A stretch of 64,000 bases of DNA from Clostridioides difficile CD160 (GCF_000449425.2 NZ_AVHW01000047.1:1-64000); one strand, 5' to 3'; positions 47,826 to 57,172 are shown, counted from the stretch's first letter. Made by a program: numbers and translations. The notes: generated from the letters alone by a model not told the origin.

Positions 47826-49151
47826 ATGAGAATGTATGATATTATAAAAAAGAAGAGAGACAAACTAGAACTTAGTAAAGAAGAAATACATTATTTTATA
47901 GAAAACTATTCAAAAGGAGATATACCTGATTATCAAGCTTCTGCGCTATTAATGTCTATTTACCTAAATAAGATGAATAAACAAGAAACTGTTTATCTTA
48001 CAGAAGCGATGATGAACTCTGGTGATATTATAAAGCTATCAGATATAGATGGTATAAAGGTAGATAAGCATAGTACTGGCGGTGTAGGAGACAAGACAAC
48101 TATAGCCCTTATACCTTTGGTTGCTTCATGTGGAGCACCAGTTGCAAAAATGTCTGGTAGAGGTCTTGGTCATACTGGTGGCACTATTGATAAGTTGGAG
48201 TCTATACCAGGTTTTTCAACAGAAATGGATATAAATAAGTTTATTGATTCTGTAAATAAGTCTAAAATAGCAGTATGTGGTCAAAGTGCCAAGGTAGCAA
48301 TTGCAGATAAGAAAATATATGCACTTAGAGATGTTACAGCAACTGTTGATAATATATCATTAATAGCATCTAGTGTAATGTCCAAAAAATTGTCTTCAGG
48401 AGCGGATGCAATTGTGCTAGATGTAAAAACTGGAGATGGAGCATTTATGAAGACTTTAGAAGAATCTTTTGAATTAGCGAAATCTATGGTTGATATAGGT
48501 ACTGGTATGAACAAAGATACAATAGGAATTGTAACAGATATGGATGAACCTTTAGGTTTTGCAATAGGAAATTCTTTAGAAGTTATAGAAGCAATTGAAA
48601 CTTTAAAAGGAAATGGACCTAAAGACCTTGTTGAACTATGTGAAGTATTAGGAGCATATATGTTAGTTTTATCAAAGGTTGCACATGATTTTGACGATGG
48701 TATTGAAAAGATAAGAGAATCTATAAAATCTGGTAGTGCAGTACAGAAACTTAAAGAATTCATAGAAAACCAAGGTGGAAATAAAAATGTAGTAGCTGAT
48801 TATTCTTTATTTAAAAAACCAAAATATAAACATCCAGTTAAATCAACTAAATCAGGTTATATAAGTAAAATTAAGGCTGAAGAAGTTGGTTTATCAGCTA
48901 TGATTCTTGGAGCAGGTAGAGAGACTAAGGATGATATTTTAGATTTATCGGCAGGGATAATCTTAGAAAAGAAAGTTGGAGATTATGTAAATGAAGGTGA
49001 AGTTTTAGCATACTTGTATTACGATGATGAACAAAAGTTTTTATTGGCAAAAGACAGATTTATTAATTCATATTCCATTGTAGATAAAAAAATAGAAAAA
49101 AATAAATTAATATATGGTATTGTAACTAAAGATGAAATCAAAAAGTTTTAG
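47826..49151 (+). CDS. Pyrimidine-nucleoside (thymidine) phosphorylase
   Basis: This phosphorylase splits pyrimidine nucleosides into base and (deoxy)ribose 1-phosphate. It has the family signature KHSTGGVGDKTT and SGRGLGHTGGTIDKLES, plus VKTGDGAFMK for substrate binding. The ATG at 47826 follows TGGAG; the reading from 47811 starts in that site. The result is 441 residues, normal for the family (Pdp/DeoA). It is separated from punA by a terminator, so it has its own transcript. Confidence 0.94.
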   Translation: MRMYDIIKKKRDKLELSKEEIHYFIENYSKGDIPDYQASALLMSIYLNKMNKQETVYLTEAMMNSGDIIKLSDIDGIKVDKHSTGGVGDKTTIALIPLVASCGAPVAKMSGRGLGHTGGTIDKLESIPGFSTEMDINKFIDSVNKSKIAVCGQSAKVAIADKKIYALRDVTATVDNISLIASSVMSKKLSSGADAIVLDVKTGDGAFMKTLEESFELAKSMVDIGTGMNKDTIGIVTDMDEPLGFAIGNSLEVIEAIETLKGNGPKDLVELCEVLGAYMLVLSKVAHDFDDGIEKIRESIKSGSAVQKLKEFIENQGGNKNVVADYSLFKKPKYKHPVKSTKSGYISKIKAEEVGLSAMILGAGRETKDDILDLSAGIILEKKVGDYVNEGEVLAYLYYDDEQKFLLAKDRFINSYSIVDKKIEKNKLIYGIVTKDEIKKF

Positions 49152-49179
49152 AAAATTTTAGAAAAGTGATTATAAAAGG

Positions 49180-49220
49180 CCTAACATGTCAAAAATAGTG
49201 TTAGGTTTTTTATTTTTTTG
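49180..49220 (+). terminator. Terminator after pdp
   Basis: CCTAACA and TGTTAGG (49180-49205) form a seven-base stem, followed by a long T-rich tail. The same terminator pattern recurs after mltG. Confidence 0.85.
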
Positions 49221-49297
49221 ATAAGTGATAAACGAATATCAAAAAATATATTTTAAAATATTTTTTGAAATATAAATAAGTTTATTCGACAAGGTGA

Positions 49298-49326
49298 TTG
49301 AAAATTAGAGTATCTAGCTTTATAAT
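49298..49326 (+). promoter_or_regulatory. Sigma-A promoter of mltG
   Basis: TTGAAA (49298-49303) and TATAAT (49321-49326) are 17 bases apart, 39 bases before the mltG start. Confidence 0.85.
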
Positions 49327-49364
49327 AGAAAATGGATAAATATACATAAGGAGTAGATTATATT

Positions 49365-50444
49365 ATGAAATTTAAAGAAAATAGATTAAAAATAGCAGCA
49401 TTAATAATTGTTATTTTAATTATCTTAGCAGGTATATTTGTATCTATGCAAATAGGTCCTTATAATAAAAATAACAAGAATGATGTAATTATTGATATCC
49501 CAAGTGGTGCATCTGTTGGAAAAATATCTGACATATTATATGAAAATAAATTAATAAAAAATGAACTATTATTTAAACTTTTGGTAAAGGTTAGTAATAA
49601 AGCCCCATCTATAAAATCAGGAACATATTTACTTAACCAATCGTATTCAAATAATGATATAATAAGTCTTCTGGCTTCAGGTAAAATATATCATGATGGT
49701 GTAAAAGTAACTATTCCAGAAGGTGCTACATCAAAAGAAATTATAGCAATGTTAGTAAACAAAAATCTAGGAGATAAAACTACTTTTGAAAATTTAATAA
49801 AAAAACCTCAAGAATTTTATGATGAATTTCCATACTTGAAGGAAGATGGAATAAATTCTTTGGAAGGATTCTTATATCCAGAAACTTATTATTTTAATTC
49901 AAAGAAACAATCAGAAAAAGATATTTTAAGCGAAATGTTAAAGGTATTTGATAGTAAATATACGGACAAGCTTAAAAATAAGCAAAAAGAATCAAAGATG
50001 ACTCTTCAAGAAGTAATGGAAATGGCTTCAATAATTGAGAAAGAAGCTGTTCTTGATAAAGACAGACCAATAATAGCAAGTGTGTTTTATAATAGACTTA
50101 AGGTAGGCATGCCTCTTCAATCTGATGCAACAATACAATATATATTTGAAGAGAGAAAGAAAATTGTAACATATGATGATTTAAAAATTGATTCACCATA
50201 TAATAGTTATAAAAATAAAGGATTGCCTCCTACACCAATATCAAATCCTGGCATAAAATCTATTGAAGCAGCACTATATCCAGATAAAACTGATTATCTC
50301 TATTTTGTAGCTAAGATTGATGGTGGAAATAACTATAGTACAAATTATCAAGACCATTTAAAATATGTCAAAGAATATAAAGAAGCAAGAGATAAGCAAG
50401 GCAAAGATACAAAAACAACAAATAAAGAAAATACAAAAAAATAA
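49365..50444 (+). CDS. mltG: Endolytic murein transglycosylase MltG
   Basis: MltG cuts nascent peptidoglycan strands at the membrane. The 359-residue protein has one N-terminal membrane helix (about residues 8-28), a LysM-like part (about 40-110), and the YceG domain with LEGFLYPETYYF and the catalytic Glu225 in ASIIEKEA. The C-terminal tail is Lys/Asn/Thr-rich. A terminator-promoter block like the one before it follows the gene. Confidence 0.95.
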   Translation: MKFKENRLKIAALIIVILIILAGIFVSMQIGPYNKNNKNDVIIDIPSGASVGKISDILYENKLIKNELLFKLLVKVSNKAPSIKSGTYLLNQSYSNNDIISLLASGKIYHDGVKVTIPEGATSKEIIAMLVNKNLGDKTTFENLIKKPQEFYDEFPYLKEDGINSLEGFLYPETYYFNSKKQSEKDILSEMLKVFDSKYTDKLKNKQKESKMTLQEVMEMASIIEKEAVLDKDRPIIASVFYNRLKVGMPLQSDATIQYIFEERKKIVTYDDLKIDSPYNSYKNKGLPPTPISNPGIKSIEAALYPDKTDYLYFVAKIDGGNNYSTNYQDHLKYVKEYKEARDKQGKDTKTTNKENTKK

Positions 50445-50458
50445 ACGATGATTATAAA

Positions 50459-50494
50459 AAGTCTAACAGGGTAAGAATAATGTTGGGCTTTTTT
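50459..50494 (+). terminator. Terminator after mltG
   Basis: AAGTCTAACA and TGTTGGGCTT form a ten-base stem with three G-T pairs (50459-50490), followed by T residues. It resembles the terminator before mltG. Confidence 0.8.
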
Positions 50495-50495
50495 A

Positions 50496-50524
50496 TTGAA
50501 AATTGTTATTCTTAGATTTATAAT
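50496..50524 (+). promoter_or_regulatory. Sigma-A promoter of trmR-trhP
   Basis: TTGAAA (50496-50501) and TATAAT (50519-50524) are 17 bases apart and about 90 bases before the methyltransferase gene. Confidence 0.85.
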
Positions 50525-50615
50525 AAAGAAAGTGTAAATATATATAACAATATGAATTTAAAAAATAATAAATTAAGACAATGTTTGAATATTTATTATT
50601 TTAGGGAGTGTTTTT

Positions 50616-51290
50616 ATGAGTAATATAGTTAATGACTTGGTTGAAGATTATATAAGAGTGACATTAAAAGAAAAAGAAGGACTTTTAAAAGAGTTAGAAA
50701 TTTATGCAGAGGAAAATAGCGTTCCTATAATACATAAAGAAGTTTCAGATTTGTTAAAAGTCTTATTAAAGATTCAAAAGCCAAAGAGAGTTTTAGAAGT
50801 AGGTTGCGCAATTGGTTATTCTTCTATTTTTTTTGCTACTATTATAGGAAACGATGCAGATATAACAACTGTTGAGAGAAATGAAAAAATGATAGAAAAA
50901 GCAAAAGAAAATATAAAATTAGCTGGATTTGACAATAACATAACTATACTAGAAGGAGATGCAGAAGAAAAGCTTAGTCAAGTCCAAGGTGAATTTGACC
51001 TTATATTTATAGATGCAGCCAAAGGTCAATATAAGTTATTCTTTGATTTAGTTATAGATAAATTAAAAGATGGTGGACTTTTAGTATCTGATAATATTTT
51101 ATACAAAGGTATGGTTGCACATGATGATTTTGTCATAAGAAGAAAGAAAACCATAGTAAAAAGAATGAGAAATTATTTAGATTATATATGTAATTGCGAT
51201 TATTTAAGTACATCATTGATACCAATAGGTGATGGTGTAGCACTAAGTTATAAAGAAAGTAAAAGAGGTGACGTAGATGGAATTAAATAA
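50616..51290 (+). CDS. trmR: O-methyltransferase, probably tRNA 5-hydroxyuridine methyltransferase TrmR
   Basis: This 224-residue class I SAM enzyme has the VLEVGCAIGYSS loop, TTVERNE, and LIFIDAAKGQY motifs of the catechol O-methyltransferase-like YrrM family. In Bacillus, YrrM (TrmR) methylates 5-hydroxyuridine at tRNA position 34, and is encoded with U32 peptidase-like TrhP proteins that make that base. Here too a U32 gene follows with a 14-base overlap, which supports this role. The symbol is inferred from context. Confidence 0.82.
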   Translation: MSNIVNDLVEDYIRVTLKEKEGLLKELEIYAEENSVPIIHKEVSDLLKVLLKIQKPKRVLEVGCAIGYSSIFFATIIGNDADITTVERNEKMIEKAKENIKLAGFDNNITILEGDAEEKLSQVQGEFDLIFIDAAKGQYKLFFDLVIDKLKDGGLLVSDNILYKGMVAHDDFVIRRKKTIVKRMRNYLDYICNCDYLSTSLIPIGDGVALSYKESKRGDVDGIK

Positions 51291-52524
51291 AGTTGAACTT
51301 TTAGCTCCAGCAGGTGATTTGGAGAGATTGAAAATAGCTATAACATATGGAGCAGATGCTGTTTATATAGGTGGAGAGATTTTTGGAATGAGGTCTGCTG
51401 CAAAGAATTTTAGTAAGGAAGATATGGCAGAAGGAGTAGCTTTTGCACATGAAAGAGGTAAAAAAGTATTTGTAACAGTAAATATAATACCTCACAATGA
51501 AGATTTTCTACAACTAGAGGATTATTTGTTGGAATTAGAAGAAATAGGAATAGATGCAGTTATAATAGCTGACCCAGGAGTTCTAAGTGTTATTAAAAAA
51601 GTAATTCCAAATATGGAAATACATTTAAGTACGCAAGCAAATACAACTAATTATCTAAGTGCAAAATTTTGGTACGAGCATGGAGTAAAAAGAGTTGTAG
51701 TGGCAAGAGAATTGTCTTTCGATGAAATATCTGAGATAAGAGCAAAAACACCTTTAGATATGGATATAGAAGCATTTATGCATGGAGCTATGTGTATCTC
51801 TTATTCTGGTAGATGCCTAATAAGTAATTATATGACTGGAAGAGATGCAAACAAAGGTTCTTGTGCTCAATCTTGTAGATGGCAATATCATTTAGTAGAA
51901 GAAAAAAGACCTGGTGAATATTTCCCAATATATGAAGATGAAAGAGGTACATTCTTCTTTAATTCAAAAGATTTATGTATGATAGAGTATATACCAGAAT
52001 TAATCAAATCTGGTATAACAAGTTTAAAAATAGAAGGTAGGATGAAAACTTCATACTATGTAGCTACTGTTGTAAGAGCATATAGAATGGCAATAGATGA
52101 ATTTTACAAAGACCCAGAAAACTGGAAGTTCAATCCAATGTGGATGGAAGAGTTAAAGAAAGGTAGTCATAGACATTTTACATCAGGTTTTTATTTGAAT
52201 AAACCAACAACAGAAGACCAAAATTATCAGTCAGCATCATATGTTAGAAACTATGATTTTATAGGTATAGTTAGAGAAACAGAAGATGAAGATGGTCTTA
52301 TTGTGGTTGAGCAAAGAAATAAAATGTGCGTTGGTGATGAAATAGAGGTCATGGGACCATATAAAGAAACTATGTTTACTAGAATTGAAGAAATGTATAA
52401 TGAAGAAGGAGAAGCCATAGAGTCAGCTCCTCATCCTAGACAAATAGTGAAATTAAAGTTGTCAGTAAAAGTTGGTAAAGATTATATGCTTAGAAAAGTT
52501 ATAGAAGAAAAGGTTGAAGAATAA
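51277..52524 (+). CDS. trhP: U32 family protein, probably tRNA 5-hydroxyuridine synthase TrhP
   Basis: The 415-residue protein is of the U32 (peptidase-named) family: ELLAPAGDLERLKIAITYGADAVYIGG at the start and four conserved cysteines, Cys173, Cys180, Cys196 and Cys200, which in TrhP-like proteins bind an iron-sulphur cluster. Together with the adjoining methyltransferase this suggests prephenate-dependent hydroxylation of wobble uridine in tRNA. The peptidase label is historical. Bacillus has two such genes (yrrN, yrrO); only one is here. Confidence 0.85.
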   Translation: MELNKVELLAPAGDLERLKIAITYGADAVYIGGEIFGMRSAAKNFSKEDMAEGVAFAHERGKKVFVTVNIIPHNEDFLQLEDYLLELEEIGIDAVIIADPGVLSVIKKVIPNMEIHLSTQANTTNYLSAKFWYEHGVKRVVVARELSFDEISEIRAKTPLDMDIEAFMHGAMCISYSGRCLISNYMTGRDANKGSCAQSCRWQYHLVEEKRPGEYFPIYEDERGTFFFNSKDLCMIEYIPELIKSGITSLKIEGRMKTSYYVATVVRAYRMAIDEFYKDPENWKFNPMWMEELKKGSHRHFTSGFYLNKPTTEDQNYQSASYVRNYDFIGIVRETEDEDGLIVVEQRNKMCVGDEIEVMGPYKETMFTRIEEMYNEEGEAIESAPHPRQIVKLKLSVKVGKDYMLRKVIEEKVEE

Positions 52525-52550
52525 TAAAAATTTGATAAAGATAGTATTAG

Positions 52551-52588
52551 CCCCTTAGAAATTGTCAATAATGAAATTATCTAAGGGG
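52551..52588 (+). promoter_or_regulatory. Hairpin burying the PBP ribosome site
   Basis: CCCCTTAGA (52551-52559) is a perfect complement of TCTAAGGGG (52580-52588), with a 20-base loop. The right arm overlaps the ribosome site AAGGGGTGA of the PBP gene. The layout copies that before spoIIM. A weak sigma-E-like -10 (CAATAAT, 52566-52572) lies in the loop, but its -35 is poor. It could also be a terminator for trhP, though no T-run follows. Confidence 0.65.
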
Positions 52589-52595
52589 TGATTTC

Positions 52596-54260
52596 ATGTC
52601 AAAAAAGAAGACTCCATTTTTGAAAAAAGTGGGAAAGAGAACCTGGTATATATTTACTATAATTTTAATAATTTATAGTGCTTTAATTTATAGGCTAGTT
52701 GATATACAGGTATTAAAAGGTGATAAATACAAACAAAGTGTAGAATCACAAAGTGTTGAGAAAGTAGAGTTAAATAGTGGAAGAGGAATAATATATGATA
52801 GAAACGACAAGAAACTTACAGATACAAGCAAGACTCAAGTACTGGTAGTTGAAAAAGAAAAATTAAATAATAACTATAAAATTTTAGAACTCGTTAAGAA
52901 AGCTACTAATCTGAAAGATTTGGATATATATAAGGCTATACAAGAACAATTAACACATCCTATAATACAGATTCAGACTAAAAATATTGATAATAGTATG
53001 AAAAAAGAGCTTGAGAAAAATGGAATAATGGTAGAAGAAAAAACTATGCGATATTCAAAAGATGGTTTATTATCACATACAATAGGATATATAAAAGAAG
53101 ATGATAAGTCAGGGCAAACAGGAATTGAAAAAAGTATGGATAGTGTGCTTAGAAATTCAAATGAAAAGTATATAAGTGCTTTTAAAGCTGGAGATGCAGG
53201 AAATGAAAAATCTCTAAACATACTAAAGGGAAGTGTAAAAACTATTGATGATAAGTCTAAGGATAGACATCTAAAAACTACAATTGATTATAATATTCAA
53301 AAAAAATTAGAGCAGATACTAAACAAAGAAGAAAACCCTACAGCAGTAGTAATCTCGGAAGCTTCTACAGGTGAAATTCTTGCAATGTGTTCTAGACCTA
53401 ATTTTGACCAGAATGATATATCAAAAAGTTTGAAAGGAAAAAATGGAGAATTTGAAAATAGAGTTATAAAGGCAACATATCCACCAGGGTCTGTATTTAA
53501 GATGGTAGTTTTATTTTCTGCACTTGAAAATGGTGTTGTAGATGAGAACTATACTTATAATTGCACAGGAAAGACTAAAGTTGGAAATACTAATGAAATA
53601 CTACGATGTAATAAAAGAAATGGTCATGGTTTCCAAAATTTAAGACAAACTTTTTCTAATTCATGTAATCCTGCATTTTTAGATATAGCTATGAAACTTG
53701 GCAAAGAAAAGATACTTAAATCTGCTGAAAAGTTGCATTTATTTGAAAAGGTTGATATTGGTCTTGATGAAGAAAAAATTAGAGAAGCTCCAAAAAATAT
53801 ATCAATACGAAATTTAGCTATAGGTCAAGACAATATAGAATTTACACCACTTCAAATAAATCAAATGACTCAGATAATGGCTAATAATGGAACATTCAAA
53901 CCATTATATTTATATAAAAGTCTTGTGGACAATAATATGAATACAATCAAAACTTACAAGTCTTCAAAAAAAGAAGAACTTATTTCTCCTTATGTGTGTA
54001 CACAAGTTAAAGAAATTATGAAGTCTGTATCTAAGGTTGGTACAGCTAAAGATTTAAAAGATTTAGAAGGTGGATGTGGAGTTAAAACTGGTACAGCTCA
54101 AAGTAGTTTGAATAAAAAAGCAATAGACCATGGATGGATAACTGGATTTTATCCTGAAGAAAGACCTAAGTATGTAATAACAGTGTTAGTAGAAGGAACT
54201 CAAAAAGAAAGTAAATCTGCAATACCTATATTTAAAGAAATATGTGAAAGCATACAATAA
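52596..54260 (+). CDS. Class B penicillin-binding protein (transpeptidase)
   Basis: This 554-residue membrane-anchored transpeptidase crosslinks peptidoglycan. One N-terminal membrane helix (about residues 16-35) is followed by a dimerisation domain and the transpeptidase domain: Ser299 in SVFK, Ser356-Cys-Asn358 as the SxN motif, and Lys497-Thr-Gly499 as KTG. The C-terminal PASTA domains of SpoVD are absent, and length fits the PbpA/FtsI-like group. It lies next to sigK and behind a ribosome-site hairpin like that of spoIIM, so a sporulation role is likely but not shown. Confidence 0.92.
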   Translation: MSKKKTPFLKKVGKRTWYIFTIILIIYSALIYRLVDIQVLKGDKYKQSVESQSVEKVELNSGRGIIYDRNDKKLTDTSKTQVLVVEKEKLNNNYKILELVKKATNLKDLDIYKAIQEQLTHPIIQIQTKNIDNSMKKELEKNGIMVEEKTMRYSKDGLLSHTIGYIKEDDKSGQTGIEKSMDSVLRNSNEKYISAFKAGDAGNEKSLNILKGSVKTIDDKSKDRHLKTTIDYNIQKKLEQILNKEENPTAVVISEASTGEILAMCSRPNFDQNDISKSLKGKNGEFENRVIKATYPPGSVFKMVVLFSALENGVVDENYTYNCTGKTKVGNTNEILRCNKRNGHGFQNLRQTFSNSCNPAFLDIAMKLGKEKILKSAEKLHLFEKVDIGLDEEKIREAPKNISIRNLAIGQDNIEFTPLQINQMTQIMANNGTFKPLYLYKSLVDNNMNTIKTYKSSKKEELISPYVCTQVKEIMKSVSKVGTAKDLKDLEGGCGVKTGTAQSSLNKKAIDHGWITGFYPEERPKYVITVLVEGTQKESKSAIPIFKEICESIQ

Positions 54261-54280
54261 AATTATATATTATAAAATTT

Positions 54281-54350
54281 AAGGATATATCGTAATTTTA
54301 AGTTTTAGATGAATGGCTATATCTAATACTATTACGATATATCCTTTTAA
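54281..54350. terminator. Bidirectional terminator between PBP and sigK
   Basis: AAGGATATATCGTAAT (54281-54296) and its exact complement (54331-54346) form a 16-base stem. An inner TTAGAT...ATCTAA stem lies in the loop. It serves the + strand PBP gene and the - strand sigK gene. Confidence 0.85.
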
Positions 54351-54361
54351 AAATTATAATA

Positions 54362-54642
54362 TTAACTTTCCTGAACAAGCTCTTTTTCTAGTTTTTTAAG
54401 AGCTTTTTTTTCGATTCTAGATACATATGACCTCGATATATCGAGTTTTTGTGCAATTTCTCTTTGAGTTTTATACCCATAAGGAGTTAACCCATATCTT
54501 AACTGGACAATTTCTCTTTCTCTAGGAGTAAGAATTTTGTTTAGTTGCTCATAAAGTTTTCCGACTTGAACTTTTAGCTCAACTTCATCAAGAACATGGT
54601 TAGCTTCTGTACCAAGTATATCTAAAAGACTTATTTCATTAC
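54362..54642 (-). CDS. sigK: SigK, C-terminal part (region 4 side)
   Basis: This is the 3' half of the mother-cell sigma factor K, split from its 5' half (61072-61444) by the skin element. Read from the junction it continues NEISLLDILGTE and contains the sigma region 4 helix-turn-helix (TQREIAQKLDISRSYVSRIEKKAL). Before excision it has no proper start; a GTG at 54646 is fortuitous. After excision the two parts join in frame to give the usual DPIG-DKEGNEISL sequence of SigK. SigK directs late spore coat and lysis genes. Confidence 0.95.
54631..54642 (+). repeat. Skin attachment repeat, left copy
   Basis: TTATTTCATTAC occurs here and again at 61072-61083. These direct repeats mark the two skin-sigK junctions; recombination between them would restore sigK. 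The crossover point must lie in these 12 bases. Confidence 0.85.
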
Positions 54643-54671
54643 ACACTACGCTTTATATGTTATTGATATTA

Positions 54672-56186
54672 CTAACTTTCATATAATTTCAAGTGGACTG
54701 TTAACTCAAAGGAATCTAGTTTTTGCTCTTTAGATTTGTAATAAATAGCTCTATCAATAACAGATTTCAAAAGTTTATTTTTTCCAAGAGAATCTGAGTC
54801 ATGATAAAGAGATAGTACTGTTTTAATATCGTTTATTATTTTTGCAGTATCTTTTTTAACTGTATTTAATTTATTTTTTAGCGTGTCTATTGAGATTATA
54901 ATTTCTTCAGTTCTTGAGTCTATATTATTAGACCTTTTAATAAATGTATCTTCATCATATATACCACGCTCCAACAAATCATACAACTTATTTTTTTGCT
55001 TCCCTAATTCTTTTAATTCAGTTTCTAAGCCTTTTAATACTCGTTTTTGAAATTCTATATTATTATCTGCATTATTTTCCTTTAAATCTATATCAGACAT
55101 TCTTAGTTGGTATTTTTTCACTGCATCTTCTAATGACTTTAAAATAGCAGATTCAACAAATTCAAAGCGAGAGCTCTTATTACAACCAGGGTGATAACAA
55201 ATTATATAATCGTGGTCCGTATATGGTCTATATACTAGAGGTCTACCACAGTTTTTACATATTACTATTCCTGCAAGTGGATTTTTTATTTGATTACCAT
55301 AACTTACATGGCCATTTTTGTTAAGGATATTCTGAGCTTTTTTCCAAACTGATTCACTTACTAGAGGTTCATGCTTACCCTTTGCTTCAATCCATTCATC
55401 TTTAGGTCTTAATTTAACAGTTTTTATTTTATTTGGATTTTTAGATTTTTTATAGTCTTTCTTTTGCCACTGAATATAACCACAATAAACTTTATTTTTT
55501 ATTATATTTGTTATTGCAGAGTTATACCAATTAGCACCTGTAGAGGTTTTAATCCCTAGGTTATTTAGATGTTTAGATATTTTACTGCAACCCATATCCT
55601 CATTAATATATAAATCAAAAATAATTCTAACCACATCAGCATCCTTATTTGGTACAAGAATTCTTTCTTTTCTACCTGTAGTTACAGCATCATATCCAAA
55701 TGGAGCAGAAGTACCTATGAAATTTCCTTCCTCAACTGATTTTATTCTTCCTCTTTGCATTCTTCTTGAGATAAGTTTTAATTCTTTTCTTGCCATAAAT
55801 GCTTCAAATTCTGAATATTCTTCATCAAATTCATCTGTTAAGTCATATGTTTTTCTAGGTGTTATAATTTTAGTCTTACTTTCCTTGAAAGTTTCTAAAA
55901 TTATACCTTGGTCTTTCATATCTCCACGACCGAGTCTGTCCAAATCCATTACTAATACTGAATCGTATTTATTTTCTTCAACTTCCTTTAGAAGTTCAAT
56001 CATTTTGGGTCTATGTATTATACTTTCTCCAGATACTAGTTCTTCCTTTATTTCAATTACATTTAGATTTTGGTCTTTTGCTATTTTTAATAGAGTTGAT
56101 TTATGTCTGCTTAGAGTTTCGAATTCTCCTTGTTTTTCTGCTTCTTCATCAGCACGAGATTTTCTTAAGTAGATAGCAACATTCAT
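54672..56186 (-). CDS. Large serine recombinase of the skin element
   Basis: This 504-residue enzyme excises the skin element to rebuild sigK. The nucleophile Ser10 is in YLRKSRADEE, followed by the resolvase core with LVMDLDRLGRGDMKDQG, a recombinase domain, and a zinc ribbon (CKNCGRPL...CYHPGCNKSS) and coiled coil at the C-terminus. The GTG at 56198 overlaps the AAGGAG site; ATG 56186 is used. The stop lies 30 bases from the left attachment repeat, the usual place for a phage-type integrase gene. Confidence 0.94.
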   Translation of the reverse strand: MNVAIYLRKSRADEEAEKQGEFETLSRHKSTLLKIAKDQNLNVIEIKEELVSGESIIHRPKMIELLKEVEENKYDSVLVMDLDRLGRGDMKDQGIILETFKESKTKIITPRKTYDLTDEFDEEYSEFEAFMARKELKLISRRMQRGRIKSVEEGNFIGTSAPFGYDAVTTGRKERILVPNKDADVVRIIFDLYINEDMGCSKISKHLNNLGIKTSTGANWYNSAITNIIKNKVYCGYIQWQKKDYKKSKNPNKIKTVKLRPKDEWIEAKGKHEPLVSESVWKKAQNILNKNGHVSYGNQIKNPLAGIVICKNCGRPLVYRPYTDHDYIICYHPGCNKSSRFEFVESAILKSLEDAVKKYQLRMSDIDLKENNADNNIEFQKRVLKGLETELKELGKQKNKLYDLLERGIYDEDTFIKRSNNIDSRTEEIIISIDTLKNKLNTVKKDTAKIINDIKTVLSLYHDSDSLGKNKLLKSVIDRAIYYKSKEQKLDSFELTVHLKLYES

Positions 56187-56359
56187 ATAAGTAATCACAC
56201 TCCTTGAATATATTATATTAGTTATATAAGGAGATATTTCATGTTAAGCAAAATTAGTTAAGATTGTAAAAATAGTATTAAAATATCGCATGAATCGACA
56301 GCATCCAATTGGAATATATAGTATAATGCAATTGAAAACAATTTCTAGGGGGGAATTAT

Positions 56360-57172
56360 ATGTGTAATTTTAAAAAAATATTAAGTCTACTTATGGTAAT
56401 GTTACTATCAGTTTTTATGGTGGCATGTTCTAGTGGGGGAGAAACAAAAGATGAAAGTAAAGGTAAGGATAAGCAATTTATTGAGGATTTAGGAAAAGGT
56501 CTAAAAGAAAGATGGGCTTTGGCATCTAAAGATGAAGCTGGGACATTAAATCTAAAGGAGAATGAAGCTTATGAGAAGTTTGTTAAAGTAGAAATGGATG
56601 CTGTATCAAAGTATAAAGATGCTGAGTTTGATAGTCCAGAACTTGGAAAATTAGCAAAAGATTATATAAAAGCTCTTGAAGATTCAAAAGAATCTATAAA
56701 ATATTATTCAAAAGATGAATTAAAGTTTTTAGAACTTTGGGAAAAGCCTTATAATGAAAGAAGTACGATTTTGTTGACTTTAGTTGATAAGTTTGGTTTA
56801 AAAGTAGATGAAAAAGAATTTAAGGTATTAAAGGATAATGCACAAATTGTAAATGAAGAAAATGCATCAAAAGAAAAAATTGATGCTATGGTTAAAGGTA
56901 TAAAATTTGAAAAGGTAAAGGATGAGTATGATTGGAAGACTTATCAAGCTACTGTAGAAAATACAAGTGATTTAGACCTTCAAGACTTTTATCTAGATAT
57001 AAATTTAATAGATAAAGATGGTGTAATAATTGATACACAAACATCAACATCGATAAATGGAACTTGGGAAAAAGGACAAAAAGTTAGGCTTGAGTTTGAT
57101 ACAGATAAGGACTTTGAAAAAATAGAGTGGACACCTCATTATTCTGCAAATAACTATAGTATACTTGAATAG
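56360..57172 (+). CDS. Lipoprotein with C-terminal FxLYD domain
   Basis: The 270-residue protein starts with a lipoprotein signal (residues 1-23, lipobox VAC with Cys23), followed by a helical region and a C-terminal FxLYD-type domain (about 190-270) with TYQATVENTSDLDLQDFYLDINLID, a beta-sandwich found in bacterial cell-surface proteins. It is probably anchored to the outside of the membrane. A GGGGGG site precedes the ATG. Its role in the skin element is not known; it may be cargo. Confidence 0.82.
   Translation: MCNFKKILSLLMVMLLSVFMVACSSGGETKDESKGKDKQFIEDLGKGLKERWALASKDEAGTLNLKENEAYEKFVKVEMDAVSKYKDAEFDSPELGKLAKDYIKALEDSKESIKYYSKDELKFLELWEKPYNERSTILLTLVDKFGLKVDEKEFKVLKDNAQIVNEENASKEKIDAMVKGIKFEKVKDEYDWKTYQATVENTSDLDLQDFYLDINLIDKDGVIIDTQTSTSINGTWEKGQKVRLEFDTDKDFEKIEWTPHYSANNYSILE

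Noticed and set aside
48281-48763. Long antisense reading frame (160 codons) over pdp
   Set aside because: It is antisense to a well-conserved phosphorylase, with serine/isoleucine-rich composition typical of shadow frames.
55717-56172. 151-codon + strand frame over the skin recombinase
   Set aside because: It is the complement of the recombinase N-terminus and has no ribosome site.
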